28,046 bases of DNA from JACMMS01 sp043758775 (GTDB lineage: Bacteria; Pseudomonadota; Gammaproteobacteria; Burkholderiales; Methylophilaceae): assembly GCA_043758775.1 (NCBI GenBank), contig JAYVMU010000016.1:1-28046 (forward strand). Direction: 5' to 3'. Positions 16,648-26,006 of this stretch are shown in pieces. Within the stretch, counting starts at the first letter, position 1. Each line of letters starts with the position of its first letter. The position numbers and the translations under genes are program-made. The notes beneath the pieces are model-generated. The model saw nothing but the letters and a program-made list of their open reading frames with translations, was not told the origin of the DNA and made no database searches.

Positions 16648-18258
16648 ATGAGAATAGCGATAGCCCAGATCAATTGCACCGTTGGCGATTTGCGCGGCAA
16701 CCGCGCAAAAATAACCGATTACGCTAGGCGCGCCAAGCTACTGGGTGCCAGTTTACTGATGACACCCGAATTAGCACTCTCTGGCTATCCTCCAGAAGAT
16801 TTACTACTGCGTGATGACTTTCATTTAGCTTGCAAAGCAGAACTCACAAAACTCAGCCGTGCTGTGCAAGATATCACCTTGATTGTCGGGCATCCACATC
16901 AACATAATGGGCAAATCTACAACGCTGCATCTGTATTAGCAGATGGCAAAATCGTAGCCACTTATCATAAACACGCCTTGCCAAATCATAGTGTATTTGA
17001 TGAAGTGCGTTATTTCGCAGCAGGTGACAAACCACTGGTGTTTGAGCATCTGGGTACAAAATTGGGTGTGCTAATTTGTGCTGATGTTTGGGAGAAAGCT
17101 CCTGCACAACAAGCTAAAAAAGCTGGTGCAGAATTCTTACTCGCACTCAATGCCTCACCCTACCATATCGACAAACTGGCTACCCGTGTTGATGTATTAA
17201 AGGAGCGCGTCAAAGAAACTGGTCTCGCTATCATCTACACCAACATGGTCGGCGGTCAAGATGAGTTAGTATTTGATGGCGCTTCTTTTGTGCTGAACAA
17301 CACAGGCAATATCACGCAACAACTGCCAGCTTTTGAAGAAATGCTGAGCATTGTCGAAATCACACACAATCAACCATTACCCGTTGCACCCACACCTGCA
17401 CTCACACTGGAGGCATCAGTGTATAGTGCGCTGAAACTTGGGCTTTACGACTATGTGAATAAAAATAACTTTCCTAGCGTTGTTTTAGGGCTTTCTGGTG
17501 GCATTGATTCTGCATTAACGCTCGCCATCGCAGTAGATGCTTTAGGCGCCAAACGCGTTAAAGTCGTGATGATGCCCTCGGAATTTACAGCGGATATCAG
17601 CATAAATGATGCACAACACATGGCGCAATTAGTGGGCGTGGAATACAGTGAACTGCCAATTAAATCCTTATTTGAATTATTCCGCGAAACATTGGCACCT
17701 GAGTTTGGTGATTTGCCTTTTGATACCGCCGAGGAAAACCTACAAGCACGCATACGCGGCATGCTGCTCATGGCGCTATCCAATAAATTTGGCAGCATCG
17801 TGCTCACTACAGGTAATAAATCTGAAATGGCAGTAGGCTACTCTACACTGTATGGTGATATGGCAGGTGGTTTCTCGCTACTTAAAGATGTACCAAAAAC
17901 GCTGGTGTATAGGCTAGCGCAATACCGCAACACTATCTCCAATATTATTCCAGAGCGTATTATTACACGCCCACCTAGTGCAGAATTACGTGCAGGGCAA
18001 ACTGACCAAGATAGCTTGCCAAGCTATGATATTTTAGATGCCATCATGCAGGCTTATGTAGAAGATGATTTAAGCCGCGAGGATATTATCCGCCAAGGTT
18101 ATCACGAAGAAGATGTTAAGCGCGTCACACAATTGATAGATCGTAATGAATATAAACGCCGCCAAGCACCCGTGGGCGTAAGGATTACGCAAAGAGGGTT
18201 TGGTAAAGACCGGCGTTATCCGATAACATGTAAACTAGATTTTAGTAGTATCATTTAA
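16648..18258 (+). CDS. nadE: Glutamine-dependent NAD+ synthase
   Basis: Final step of NAD synthesis: nicotinate adenine dinucleotide is amidated using glutamine-derived ammonia and ATP. A 536-residue two-domain enzyme. The N-terminal nitrilase-type glutaminase domain (about 1-250) has Glu41 in MTPELALSGYPPEDL, Lys in ATYHKHALPN and Cys144 in VLICADVWE. The C-terminal NAD synthase domain has the PP-loop LGLSGGIDSALTLAIA, MLLMALSNKFGSIVLTTGNK with SEMAVGYSTLYGD, and GVRITQRGFGKDRRYPI at the end. All catalytic residues are present. glnB follows 57 bases downstream on the same strand, a pairing common in betaproteobacteria. Confidence 0.96.
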   Translation: MRIAIAQINCTVGDLRGNRAKITDYARRAKLLGASLLMTPELALSGYPPEDLLLRDDFHLACKAELTKLSRAVQDITLIVGHPHQHNGQIYNAASVLADGKIVATYHKHALPNHSVFDEVRYFAAGDKPLVFEHLGTKLGVLICADVWEKAPAQQAKKAGAEFLLALNASPYHIDKLATRVDVLKERVKETGLAIIYTNMVGGQDELVFDGASFVLNNTGNITQQLPAFEEMLSIVEITHNQPLPVAPTPALTLEASVYSALKLGLYDYVNKNNFPSVVLGLSGGIDSALTLAIAVDALGAKRVKVVMMPSEFTADISINDAQHMAQLVGVEYSELPIKSLFELFRETLAPEFGDLPFDTAEENLQARIRGMLLMALSNKFGSIVLTTGNKSEMAVGYSTLYGDMAGGFSLLKDVPKTLVYRLAQYRNTISNIIPERIITRPPSAELRAGQTDQDSLPSYDILDAIMQAYVEDDLSREDIIRQGYHEEDVKRVTQLIDRNEYKRRQAPVGVRITQRGFGKDRRYPITCKLDFSSII

Positions 18259-18315
18259 CTCGTATTAAATTAAGCCATTAAACTAATAATTAAATTAAAA
18301 CTGAAGGCAGCCACC

Positions 18316-18654
18316 ATGAAGAAAATAGAAGCCGTGATTAAACCGTTTAAGCTTGATGAAGTACGCGAAGCTTTATCAGAAATTGGTGTGAATGGCCTGA
18401 CCGTTACTGAAGTTAAGGGTTTTGGACGCCAAAAAGGCCATACTGAACTATACCGCGGTGCGGAGTATGTCGTTGATTTTTTACCAAAAATCAAGCTTGA
18501 GCTAGTTGTGGCAGATAATATAGTAGAAGCTTCCATGGAAGCGATCATTAAAGCTGCGCATACTGGAAAAATTGGTGACGGGAAGATTTTTGTATCGTCA
18601 GTTGAACAAGTCATACGCATTAGAACAGGGGAAATTGGCGAGGCAGCAGTTTAA
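18316..18654 (+). CDS. glnB: Nitrogen regulatory protein P-II
   Basis: Trimeric nitrogen and energy sensor that binds 2-oxoglutarate and ATP/ADP and signals to glutamine synthetase adenylylation and NtrB. At 112 residues it is the standard length. MKKIEAVIKPFKLDEVREAL starts the protein. The T-loop carries the uridylylation site Tyr51 in LYRGAEYVVDFLPK. The B-loop has HTGKIGDGKIFV, and the C-terminus has RIRTGEIGEAAV. GlnB is preferred over GlnK because the gene sits after nadE and no amtB follows, but the two are hard to separate by sequence. GAAGG lies about 9 bases before the ATG. Confidence 0.93.
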   Translation: MKKIEAVIKPFKLDEVREALSEIGVNGLTVTEVKGFGRQKGHTELYRGAEYVVDFLPKIKLELVVADNIVEASMEAIIKAAHTGKIGDGKIFVSSVEQVIRIRTGEIGEAAV

Positions 18655-18704
18655 TTTTTTAACTATTGGCTAAAAAAACAAAGTTAAAAATCCATCCTCT
18701 TAAG

Positions 18705-19046
18705 ATGCCAGTTATTCTAAAAACTGTGCTCCTGCTCACCATCTCAAACGTCTTTATGACGTTTGCTTGGTATGCACACCTTAAAAACCTAAGCAGTAAA
18801 CCGTGGATAATCGCCGTACTCGTGAGCTGGGGTATTGCGTCTTTCGAATATCTATTTCAAGTACCGGCTAACCGCATAGGCTTTACTGTGCTTAGCTTGG
18901 CACAACTCAAAATCATTCAAGAAGTTATTACCTTGTCGGTATTTGTGCCATTTGCTGTGATATACATGCATCAACCACTTAAGCTGGATTTTTTATGGGC
19001 GGGGCTATGTTTAATGGGCGCAGTGTACTTTATGTTTAGAGCTTAA
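18705..19046 (+). CDS. DUF486 family small integral membrane protein
   Basis: A small inner-membrane protein of the DUF486 (DMT-like) family, of unknown function. I start it at ATG 18705, giving 113 residues, because family members begin at this point (MPVILKTVLLLTISNVFMTF). The open frame can extend to TTG 18666, adding 13 basic residues, but no ribosome site supports either start strongly. About four membrane helices are visible. They include the conserved segments NVFMTFAWYAHL, SWGIASFEYLFQVPANRIG and LKIIQEVITLSVFVPFAVIY. It lies close after glnB on the same strand and may be cotranscribed. kdsB converges from the other side. Confidence 0.85.
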   Translation: MPVILKTVLLLTISNVFMTFAWYAHLKNLSSKPWIIAVLVSWGIASFEYLFQVPANRIGFTVLSLAQLKIIQEVITLSVFVPFAVIYMHQPLKLDFLWAGLCLMGAVYFMFRA

Positions 19047-19097
19047 CAAAAATAAAAACTACCAATATTTAATTAGTCTATCAATCATCAACAACAT

Positions 19098-19134
19098 GCT
19101 ATTTGATAAATAAGATGGCAGTTACTCAAATAGC
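19098..19134. repeat. Inverted repeat between convergent genes
   Basis: GCTATTTGA at 19098-19106 is an exact inverted match to TCAAATAGC at 19126-19134, with a 19-base spacer. It lies in the 94-base gap between the convergent DUF486 gene and kdsB. It may act as a weak bidirectional stop signal, but the stem is AT-rich and there is no U tract. Confidence 0.35.
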
Positions 19135-19140
19135 CAAGCA

Positions 19141-19893
19141 TTAATAAATTAAACTTCGTACATAATCTAAGTCGGCCTGCGTGTCCACGCCACTTGCAGG
19201 GGCATTTTGTGTGACCAACATGCTAATCTTATAACCGTGATACAACACACGCAACTGCTCTAAGCTTTCCATTTTCTCAATTACCGAGGCGTGTAGATTG
19301 GCATAGTTTTTCAAAAAACCTACACGATAGCCATAAATTCCAATATGGCGATAAATGCACATCTGATTGGTTAATGGTAAATCTGCCATCAAGGCATCAC
19401 GTGGGTATGGAATGGTTGCACGACTAAAATACAGCGCGTTTCCTTTCGCATCCAGCACTACCTTGACCACATTGGGATTAGTAAATGCTGTTTTATCATG
19501 TATAGAATGGCAAGCACTGGACATCACAGCTTCAACATTGATACTTAAATTATGCGCCACTTCAGCAATTAAAACAGGCTCAATTAATGGCTCATCACCC
19601 TGCACATTGACGACGATGGTGTCATGCGCCCAATTAAGTTTAAAGGCCACTTCAGCAATGCGATCTGTACCCGACACATGGTCCAGCCGTGTCATTACCG
19701 CTTCAAAACCATAGCTTTGTACCGCCTGTAAGATCTCATCATGGTCAGTCGCGACAACGATTTGCTCTGCACCACTTTTTTCAGCTTGTTGCGCTACGCG
19801 CACCACCATAGGTACACCGCCAACATACTGCAAAGGTTTGGCGTGCAAACGCGTACTGGCATAGCGAGCCGGAATTACAACCTTAAATGCCAC
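19141..19893 (-). CDS. kdsB: 3-deoxy-manno-octulosonate cytidylyltransferase (CMP-Kdo synthetase)
   Basis: Activates Kdo with CTP for lipopolysaccharide inner-core assembly in the cytoplasm. It has 250 residues, the usual length. The N-terminus has the nucleotide-binding IPARYASTRLHAKPL, followed by VNVQGDEPLIEP, ATIPYPRD and HIGIYGYRVGFL. The end reads APASGVDTQADLDYVRSLI, a typical KdsB ending. The start is GTG (bases 19893-19891), immediately adjacent to the TAA of the upstream Trm112-like gene with no spacer, which implies coupled translation. It is the last gene of the leftward envelope cluster. Confidence 0.96.
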   Translation of the reverse strand: MAFKVVIPARYASTRLHAKPLQYVGGVPMVVRVAQQAEKSGAEQIVVATDHDEILQAVQSYGFEAVMTRLDHVSGTDRIAEVAFKLNWAHDTIVVNVQGDEPLIEPVLIAEVAHNLSINVEAVMSSACHSIHDKTAFTNPNVVKVVLDAKGNALYFSRATIPYPRDALMADLPLTNQMCIYRHIGIYGYRVGFLKNYANLHASVIEKMESLEQLRVLYHGYKISMLVTQNAPASGVDTQADLDYVRSLIY

Positions 19894-20076
19894 TTAATCG
19901 ACCAATTCATTCTCAGTTAATTTGCGCGCTTCATCTTCCAACATGACAGGAATGCCATCACGAATTGGATAGGCTAAACGTGCTGATTTTGAGATAAGCT
20001 CATTGGTGGTTTTATTATAGATTAATGGACCTTTAGTCACTGGACAGACCAAAATTTGCAGTAGTTTTTGATTCAT
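19894..20076 (-). CDS. Trm112-like zinc-ribbon-type small protein (UPF0434/YcaR family)
   Basis: A 60-residue protein of the bacterial Trm112/UPF0434 family (E. coli YcaR), which sits between lpxK and kdsB in many proteobacteria. The family sequence is clear: LLQILVCPVTKGPLIYN, then ELISKSARLAYPIRDGIPVM and LEDEARKL. Only one cysteine of the usual zinc-binding set remains (Cys11), as is common for the bacterial shorter form. Its role is not settled; eukaryotic Trm112 activates methyltransferases. An AAAGGA ribosome site overlaps the lpxK stop codon, and kdsB follows with no spacer, so all three are cotranslated. Confidence 0.92.
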   Translation of the reverse strand: MNQKLLQILVCPVTKGPLIYNKTTNELISKSARLAYPIRDGIPVMLEDEARKLTENELVD

Positions 20077-20085
20077 GTGATTCCT

Positions 20086-21123
20086 TTAGTTTGCTAGTTT
20101 GCCAAGTGCTATTTTTTCTAGCATGCGTAACATTAGCTGTTCACCTTGTGGTAACACGGCATCTATCGGCAAATACCATAATTTAGCTAACAGTTCAGCA
20201 TTGGTAAACTCACAATATTTTACTGCATCTTTTTCTGTCATCAACACTATATCTGCTTCAAACGCATTAAAATCAGCTTCTTGAAAAGCGTAATGATCTG
20301 GGTAGGCTTGTGTTTGACAAGGCAAGCCCATTGCGACTAATTGTTGAAAAAAACGTTCCGGGTTACCTATGCCAGCGATTGCCATCACATTTTTATGCTG
20401 GAAATCTGTTACAGATGCAGTCATTTGCCTGTTAGCTACATTAGTAAACTGACCAGCTTGCATGTGCATGGTAAAAGCCTGCTCCAGCTCGGTTGCAGTA
20501 CCATTGACCACGACAGCATCTACTGTGTTTAAGCATTTTACAGGTTCACGCAAGGGTCCAGCTGGAATTAAACACTTGTTGCCAAACAAGCGCTGGCTAT
20601 CTACTACCGCTATTTCAACATCTCGCTTAAGACGATAATGCTGTAAACCATCATCACTAATAATAACATTACATTGCGGGTAGGCTTTTAGTAGTACTTG
20701 CCCGGCTAATACACGATTTTTACCGACAAACACCGGACACAATGTACGCTGCGCTATCAGTACAGGCTCATCACCCATCTCATTAGGTTTGCTATCAGTG
20801 TGAACTTCACCTTGATATTTTCCACCAAAGCCGCGGCTAATAATGCCTGGTGTATAACCGGCTTGTTTTAATTGCGCCGCTAACCAGATAACTAAAGGCG
20901 TTTTACCCGTGCCACCAACACTGATATTGCCAATAACGATAACAGGCATATTTAATTGATGAGCAGCAAAAATACCACGTTGAAAAAGCCAGTATCTAAC
21001 AGAGCTTAGGACAGAAAAAATCCATGATAATGGCAGTAGTAAGCAATGAAAACCATTATATGAAAAGCTTTGTTGCTTAGTATACCAATGCTGAACTAGC
21101 TTTTTTTCTAAAAATGCACGCAT
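20086..21123 (-). CDS. lpxK: Tetraacyldisaccharide 4'-kinase
   Basis: Phosphorylates the lipid A disaccharide precursor at the 4' position, at the cytoplasmic face of the inner membrane. It has 345 residues, near the family norm. A membrane-anchoring hydrophobic segment lies near residues 26-45 (LLLPLSWIFSVLSSVRYW). The Walker A motif at about 65-75 is GNISVGGTGKT. Further family motifs are GIISRGFGGKY, MGDEPVLIAQR, VIISDDGLQHYRLKRDVEI, NKCLIPAGPLREP and LMTEKDAVK near the end. The gene starts 6 bases after the msbA stop, so the two are tightly linked in an operon. Confidence 0.95.
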   Translation of the reverse strand: MRAFLEKKLVQHWYTKQQSFSYNGFHCLLLPLSWIFSVLSSVRYWLFQRGIFAAHQLNMPVIVIGNISVGGTGKTPLVIWLAAQLKQAGYTPGIISRGFGGKYQGEVHTDSKPNEMGDEPVLIAQRTLCPVFVGKNRVLAGQVLLKAYPQCNVIISDDGLQHYRLKRDVEIAVVDSQRLFGNKCLIPAGPLREPVKCLNTVDAVVVNGTATELEQAFTMHMQAGQFTNVANRQMTASVTDFQHKNVMAIAGIGNPERFFQQLVAMGLPCQTQAYPDHYAFQEADFNAFEADIVLMTEKDAVKYCEFTNAELLAKLWYLPIDAVLPQGEQLMLRMLEKIALGKLAN

Positions 21124-21129
21124 GACAAA

Positions 21130-22887
21130 CTAAGTATCAAACTGTTTCTGATACAACTTTGCATACCGTCCATTGTGTGCAATTAAATCATGATGATTGC
21201 CAGACTCTACAATCTCGCCCTGTTCCATCACTAAAATACGGTCTGCGTTTTCAATGGTAGACAAACGATGTGCAATCACAATCGTGGTGCGGTTAAGCAT
21301 CAATGTATCTAGTGCAGCTTGCACGTGTTGCTCAGATTCAGTATCCAGCGCTGATGTCGCCTCATCCAGCAATAGAATTGGGGCATCTTTTAAAATCGCC
21401 CGTGCAATCGCAATTCGCTGTTTTTGACCACCAGACAAACGCACACCACGATCACCGATTTCATTATACAAACCATGAGATAGCTGCTGAATAAATTCCC
21501 AAGCATGTGCCGCCTTGGCGGCATTAATAACGTCAGCTTCAGAAGCATTACGCAACACGCCATAAGCAATATTATTAAATACCGTGTCATTAAACAGGAT
21601 CACATCCTGACTAACCAGGGAGAACTGCTGGCGCAAATTTTTGAGCCCCAGCGCACGAATATCGATACCATCTAACAATACCAAACCTTGTTGTAACTCA
21701 TAAAAGCGCGGCAATAAATTAACCAGCGTGGTTTTACCGCCACCTGAACGGCCGACTAAAGCGAGTTTCTCGCCTGGTCTGATATTAAAACTTAAATTAT
21801 TAAGTGCAGCACGTTTGGTATTGTCATAACGCAAGCTTACTTGCTTGAATTCGATTGCACCCTGCGCACGCTTGATTTGATTAGTACCTTCATCAATCTC
21901 CTTTGGCGTATCCATAATGGCAAACACACTTTGTGCAGCAGCAATCGCCACCTGAAAATCTTCATTCACACTGGTGAGGTTTTTAATTGGCGCAATCAGC
22001 ATAAGTAAGGCGCCAATAAATGCAGCAAAACCACCTGCACTAAAACGACCAACTGCATAGTACACTACCAAGCCCAGCGCCAGCGCGGCTAACAACTCAA
22101 CCACCATACCGTTTAAGCCAGAAATACGCCCCAAACGAATCTGCATATGGCGATTATTGCTGGCTACTTTAGCAAAACGATCAAACTCATAATCACTAGC
22201 GCCAAAAATCTTAACAATACGCTGCCCAGAAATCGCTTCTTCTGCAGCTTTAGTCATATCACCTACGGTCTGCTGTACATATTTACCGCTATCGCGCAAT
22301 TTTGGTATCATTCTCCTTAAGTACAACACCATCAGTGGCGCAATCAGCATAAAAATCAACGTCAATCGCCAATCCAGATATAGCATATAGGCAATAATAC
22401 CCACCACGGTGAGGATATCGCGCACAAGCGTCAAAATGACGTTGGTACACGCGCGGGACATTTGCTCAGTATCGTAAGTGAGTTTAGAAACAAGAACACC
22501 TGCCGAATTAGCATCAAAAAAACTCACGGGCAAATGCATTAAACGTTGAAATGCATCTCGACGAAACTCCTCTACCACGTGCCGCCCTACCCAACGCATC
22601 GAGTAATTGGAAATAAAGCCAGAGACCGCTCTCAGTGCCATTAAGCTAAATAGCATGAGTGGCAAAAATTTAATCTTATCGGGGGACTGCTTAACAAAAC
22701 CTTCATCGGTCACTTGCTTAATGGTTGCAAGAAAGCCCGTGTTAGTTGCGGAAAGAATAACCAGAAAAAACAGCCCTAAAGCAAACATGCCTTTAAAACG
22801 CCAAACATATTTAAGCAGACGAAAATATAACGCTTTGACATTTGCAATATGCGGGGAAGCCGCTTTAATACGAGAAGGTTTCGACAT
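21130..22887 (-). CDS. msbA: Lipid A export ABC transporter, permease/ATP-binding protein
   Basis: Flips lipid A-core from the inner to the outer leaflet of the inner membrane, as a homodimer. It has 585 residues. The N-terminal exporter domain (about 30-330) has six membrane helices, and the ATPase domain follows. Walker A is LVGRSGGGKTTLVNLLPRFY, the signature is RLSGGQKQRIAIARAILKD, and Walker B is APILLLDEATSALDTES. The H-loop is VIAHRLSTIENAD. Placement directly before lpxK (6 bases) supports MsbA rather than another exporter. The start ATG has no strong ribosome site. exbD lies 73 bases upstream. Confidence 0.94.
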   Translation of the reverse strand: MSKPSRIKAASPHIANVKALYFRLLKYVWRFKGMFALGLFFLVILSATNTGFLATIKQVTDEGFVKQSPDKIKFLPLMLFSLMALRAVSGFISNYSMRWVGRHVVEEFRRDAFQRLMHLPVSFFDANSAGVLVSKLTYDTEQMSRACTNVILTLVRDILTVVGIIAYMLYLDWRLTLIFMLIAPLMVLYLRRMIPKLRDSGKYVQQTVGDMTKAAEEAISGQRIVKIFGASDYEFDRFAKVASNNRHMQIRLGRISGLNGMVVELLAALALGLVVYYAVGRFSAGGFAAFIGALLMLIAPIKNLTSVNEDFQVAIAAAQSVFAIMDTPKEIDEGTNQIKRAQGAIEFKQVSLRYDNTKRAALNNLSFNIRPGEKLALVGRSGGGKTTLVNLLPRFYELQQGLVLLDGIDIRALGLKNLRQQFSLVSQDVILFNDTVFNNIAYGVLRNASEADVINAAKAAHAWEFIQQLSHGLYNEIGDRGVRLSGGQKQRIAIARAILKDAPILLLDEATSALDTESEQHVQAALDTLMLNRTTIVIAHRLSTIENADRILVMEQGEIVESGNHHDLIAHNGRYAKLYQKQFDT

Positions 22888-22960
22888 AAAATTTTGTCGA
22901 TTAAAAAGAATTTAACAAGATAAGATGATGAATAAAGTTACTAGATAATATCATTATAAA

Positions 22961-23383
22961 TTAAGGGCCTGCATTAGCCTGTGTCGCAAAAGTAATATGC
23001 GTGTAATTGGCTATACGTGCTGCTTCCATTACATTAATCACGGATTGATGTGTCGTTTTAGCGTCGGCATTAATCACAATAGTCGGTTCTTTACCAGAGC
23101 CAACCGCACTAGTTAAAGCTGCTGCGATATTGGCCACAGTTGCCGATGCTGGCACTTTACCATTCACTAAATAATTACCACTTGCATCAACGTCTACTGT
23201 AATAACTAATGGCTTATCCTGTTGTGGATTTGCCTCAGCTGTCGGCAGGTTAATCTGCAACTCACTGACATGTGAGAAGGTCGCGCTGACTACCAGGAAA
23301 ATAATAATCACTAGCAATACATCAATGAGCGGCACAAGATTCATTTCGAAATCTTCATGCTTTCTGCCACGTTGAAAATTCAT
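22961..23383 (-). CDS. exbD: ExbD/TolR-family biopolymer transport protein
   Basis: A 140-residue stator protein that, with ExbB, couples proton flow to TonB- or Tol-type energisation of the outer membrane. A cytoplasmic N-terminus (about 1-15) is followed by one membrane helix with the conserved Asp21 in VPLIDVLLVIIIFLVVSATF. A periplasmic domain of about 100 residues follows, with VDASGNYLVNGK and VVNINAD-like segments. AAGGA lies about 10 bases before the ATG. exbB lies 128 bases upstream. No tonB gene is present, so the partner is encoded elsewhere. The assignment ExbD rather than TolR rests on the envelope gene context and absence of tolA/tolB. Confidence 0.88.
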   Translation of the reverse strand: MNFQRGRKHEDFEMNLVPLIDVLLVIIIFLVVSATFSHVSELQINLPTAEANPQQDKPLVITVDVDASGNYLVNGKVPASATVANIAAALTSAVGSGKEPTIVINADAKTTHQSVINVMEAARIANYTHITFATQANAGP

Positions 23384-23511
23384 TGTATTTTAAATCCTTT
23401 AACTATTTAGCCTGTCACTTAACACATCACAAAGGTAATCAAGACGTTTTATGCCTATTAAGTATATTTGACCGAACAAAGCAACACCGTATTGGATAAA
23501 CCTCAAGCGAA

Positions 23512-24123
23512 TTAGCCTCTGTCACCATGGATAATCTCAACTAACTTAATTGCCTGCTGTTCCATATCCACAATCAAATCATCGACTTTACTACGAAAAT
23601 AACGATAAAAAATCATCGCTGGCACAGCCACTATAATACCTGCTGCTGTGTTGTAGAGTGCTACTGAAATACCACGTGCAAACTGCGCTATATCGTGCCC
23701 ACTACTGGTAAAAGAACCGAACAACTCGACCATACCAATCACTGTACCTAGCAAGCCGAGCAATGGCGCAACCGTAGCAATAGTGCCTAAAGTAGGCAGG
23801 TACTTTTCTAATTCGTGCGCTACTGCACGACCTGTTTCTTCTATGGATTCTTTAGTGACTTCACGTGAATTTTTAGCATTAGCCAAAGCACTGGCAAATA
23901 ATCCGCCCAGTGAGGAATGATTTTGTAAGCGTGTGATGGTTTCTTTAGTTACGCCTCCTTGGCTGAGCCATTTTTGCACTTCTGGTAACAAATCATTAGG
24001 CACAATGCGCTTAGAATGCAAAATCAAAACCCAGAAACGCTCAATAATGATGGCTAAAGAAATGAATGACGCAATAATCAAAGGCCAAATTGGCCATCCG
24101 GCAGCTTCAATAATTTCTAACAC
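23512..24123 (-). CDS. exbB: ExbB/TolQ/MotA-family proton channel protein
   Basis: The multispanning partner of ExbD. I place the start at GTG 24123 rather than the farther ATG at 24183. GGAG lies 7 bases before the GTG, and the protein then begins VLEIIEAAGWPIWPLIIASF, the normal family start. The extra 20 residues upstream have no family look. This gives 203 residues. Three membrane helices are visible, near residues 10-30, about 110-135 (LGTIATVAPLLGLLGTVIGM) and about 150-180 (GISVALYNTAAGIIVAVPAM). The conserved channel-lining Gly/Ala/Thr residues are present. The gap to exbD is 128 bases, and comEC ends 148 bases upstream. Confidence 0.9.
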   Translation of the reverse strand: MLEIIEAAGWPIWPLIIASFISLAIIIERFWVLILHSKRIVPNDLLPEVQKWLSQGGVTKETITRLQNHSSLGGLFASALANAKNSREVTKESIEETGRAVAHELEKYLPTLGTIATVAPLLGLLGTVIGMVELFGSFTSSGHDIAQFARGISVALYNTAAGIIVAVPAMIFYRYFRSKVDDLIVDMEQQAIKLVEIIHGDRG

Positions 24124-24189
24124 GTTAAGACTCCTCAATATAAAAACTTCCGCTACTTTAGCTGTTAGCCAGCGTAAGAGCAAGTTACC

Positions 24190-24218
24190 TATTTAATTAC
24201 TGCGTTAAGTTATGTTAA
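24190..24218 (-). promoter_or_regulatory. Candidate promoter for exbB and the genes after it
   Basis: Read on the minus strand, TTAACA (24218-24213) and TAAATA (24195-24190) are separated by 17 bases, between the comEC stop and the exbB start. The -10 match is weak (3 of 6). It is worth noting because the comEC promoter side has been lost, so msbA, lpxK and kdsB need a promoter downstream of that break. Confidence 0.25.
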
Positions 24219-24271
24219 TAATTAGCGCGCTCATGCACATATAAATAGCCTAAAAGCTTTGTAATTAGCAC

Positions 24272-25885
24272 TTAAAAGTTATCTAGCCAATATCTGTGCT
24301 TTATTTTACGCCATTCGGCGATGTCAATTTGCACGGTATTAGCTACGGCAGGCGCAACAAAATCTAATTGTATTGCACCTGCATAATCTGAACGCACAAT
24401 ATCACTCGCATTATCAATATACCGTTCAATCACCACGGACTTGGGATGATTGAAGCGATTAAGATAACCTACGGTAAATATAGTAGTGCTTGGATTGACC
24501 GCCTCAACAAAACCAGGGGTAGATGAAGTTTTACTGCCATGATGCGGAGCAACTAACACATCGCTTTGCAATGTCGCAAAGTCAGTTGCAAGCAATACGG
24601 TTTCAGCCTTCTTTTCAATATCACCAGTCAGTAAAATAGAGCCATAGGCACTATTAATTTTAAGTACGCAACTTCGATTATTGGTCGATAATTCGCTGCT
24701 ATAGCTTTCTACAGCAGGATACAATACATCAAACTCTACGTTGTCCCACACCCAATGTTGCCCTGCATAACATTGCATGAGATTAACTGGCGTATGGTCG
24801 ATTGTATCGCCAATCTTTGTGTCCGCTGGAATCGAACTATCCAGCCAGCCCACTGGCAGTTGCGCTAACACCGAGTTTAATCCACCGCTATGATCCAAAT
24901 CATTATGACTTAGCATTACACCATCCAGTTTAGTGATACCCTCACCGCGTAAAAACAGCACGATGACGCGACTACCAGAATCACTTTGCGCTGAAAACTT
25001 AGGCCCGGTATCGTAAAGTAAAGTACGGGTTTTAGTTTGCACAACCACAGCCAAACCTTGACCCACATCAAGTACTGTGACTTTCATTGCACCAAACTGT
25101 GGACGATTAGGTTGAACAAACAGCATCGGTATCAACAATGTTAAACCCAACCATCGCATAGGAAAGCCGCGTGGGAATAGCAACCAAAGCACGCCTAATA
25201 TACTTAATACTATCGTCCAAACTGGTGGCGCCTGCTGTTGCCAGGTGGCGTGTGGAGAGGTGGCCAGCCAACTGAGCACCTTCATACAAACAGTAAAAAT
25301 AGCGTGCGATAAATATAAAGCCCAATCAAGTGGTAAAAAGCTACCAAGTAGAGCCAATGGCACAACGAAGAGGCTAACAAGGGGAATAGCAATGGCATTA
25401 GCTACTGGTGAAATAATAGAGGTCTGGCCAAACATTAAGATCAATGCTGGCACCAAACCTATAGTCACCGCCCACTGCGTTCTGATGCTAGCGACCAACC
25501 AATGTGGCAAGCCAATCTGTCCGTTCAAAGCATAAGCAATCACAGCGACCGCGCCAAAGGATAACCAAAAGCCAGGTGCATTCACGGACCACGGATCGGA
25601 AAAAACAACCACGAATAACGCAATAGCCAGCACCCGTGCCATACCGACATGACGACCGCCCCATAAGGCGCTGGCAAATATTGCTAGCATATATAAAGTA
25701 CGTTGTGTCGGGATAGAAAACCCTGCGACTAATGAGTAAAGCAACGCGGCAACCAATCCGGCAATGGTCGCCGCTTTACGTGCAGGTAACGCAAGACTTA
25801 GCCGCTCAACTCTACGCCATAAAAAAGACACAAAACTGAATGCCAATCCAGCAAGCATAGTGATATGCAGACCAGAAATGCTAAT
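24272..25885 (-). pseudogene. comEC: 5'-truncated comEC (DNA uptake channel, ComEC/Rec2)
   Basis: ComEC forms the inner-membrane channel for DNA uptake. Here only the C-terminal two thirds remain. The homologous frame begins mid-motif with ISISGLHITMLAGLAF, and two tandem TAA codons stand directly before it (25891-25886 on the minus strand). The first available ATG, at 25858, gives 528 residues against about 750-800 for full ComEC. The OB-fold/DUF4131 N-terminus and the start of the competence domain are missing. The rest is intact: several membrane helices to about residue 255, then the metallo-beta-lactamase-like domain with VTVLDVGQGLAVVV, LLYDTGP, SHNDLDHSGGL and APHHGSKTSS. No frameshifts occur, so the truncation looks recent. 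Confidence 0.88.
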
Positions 25886-26006
25886 TTATTATTGAAGGAT
25901 TCTCATTTGTGGTCAACATACCGTTTAATGTAACTCACTCAAAATTGCAGTTAGTCCCCAAAGCGGATATTTGAAGCACCTTCAGTATTTAATTATTATC
26001 AAAATG

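Noticed and set aside
22882..22902. Short CGACA/TGTCG inverted repeat at the msbA start
   Set aside because: Only five base pairs in AT-rich sequence, below what would be expected for a convincing operator.
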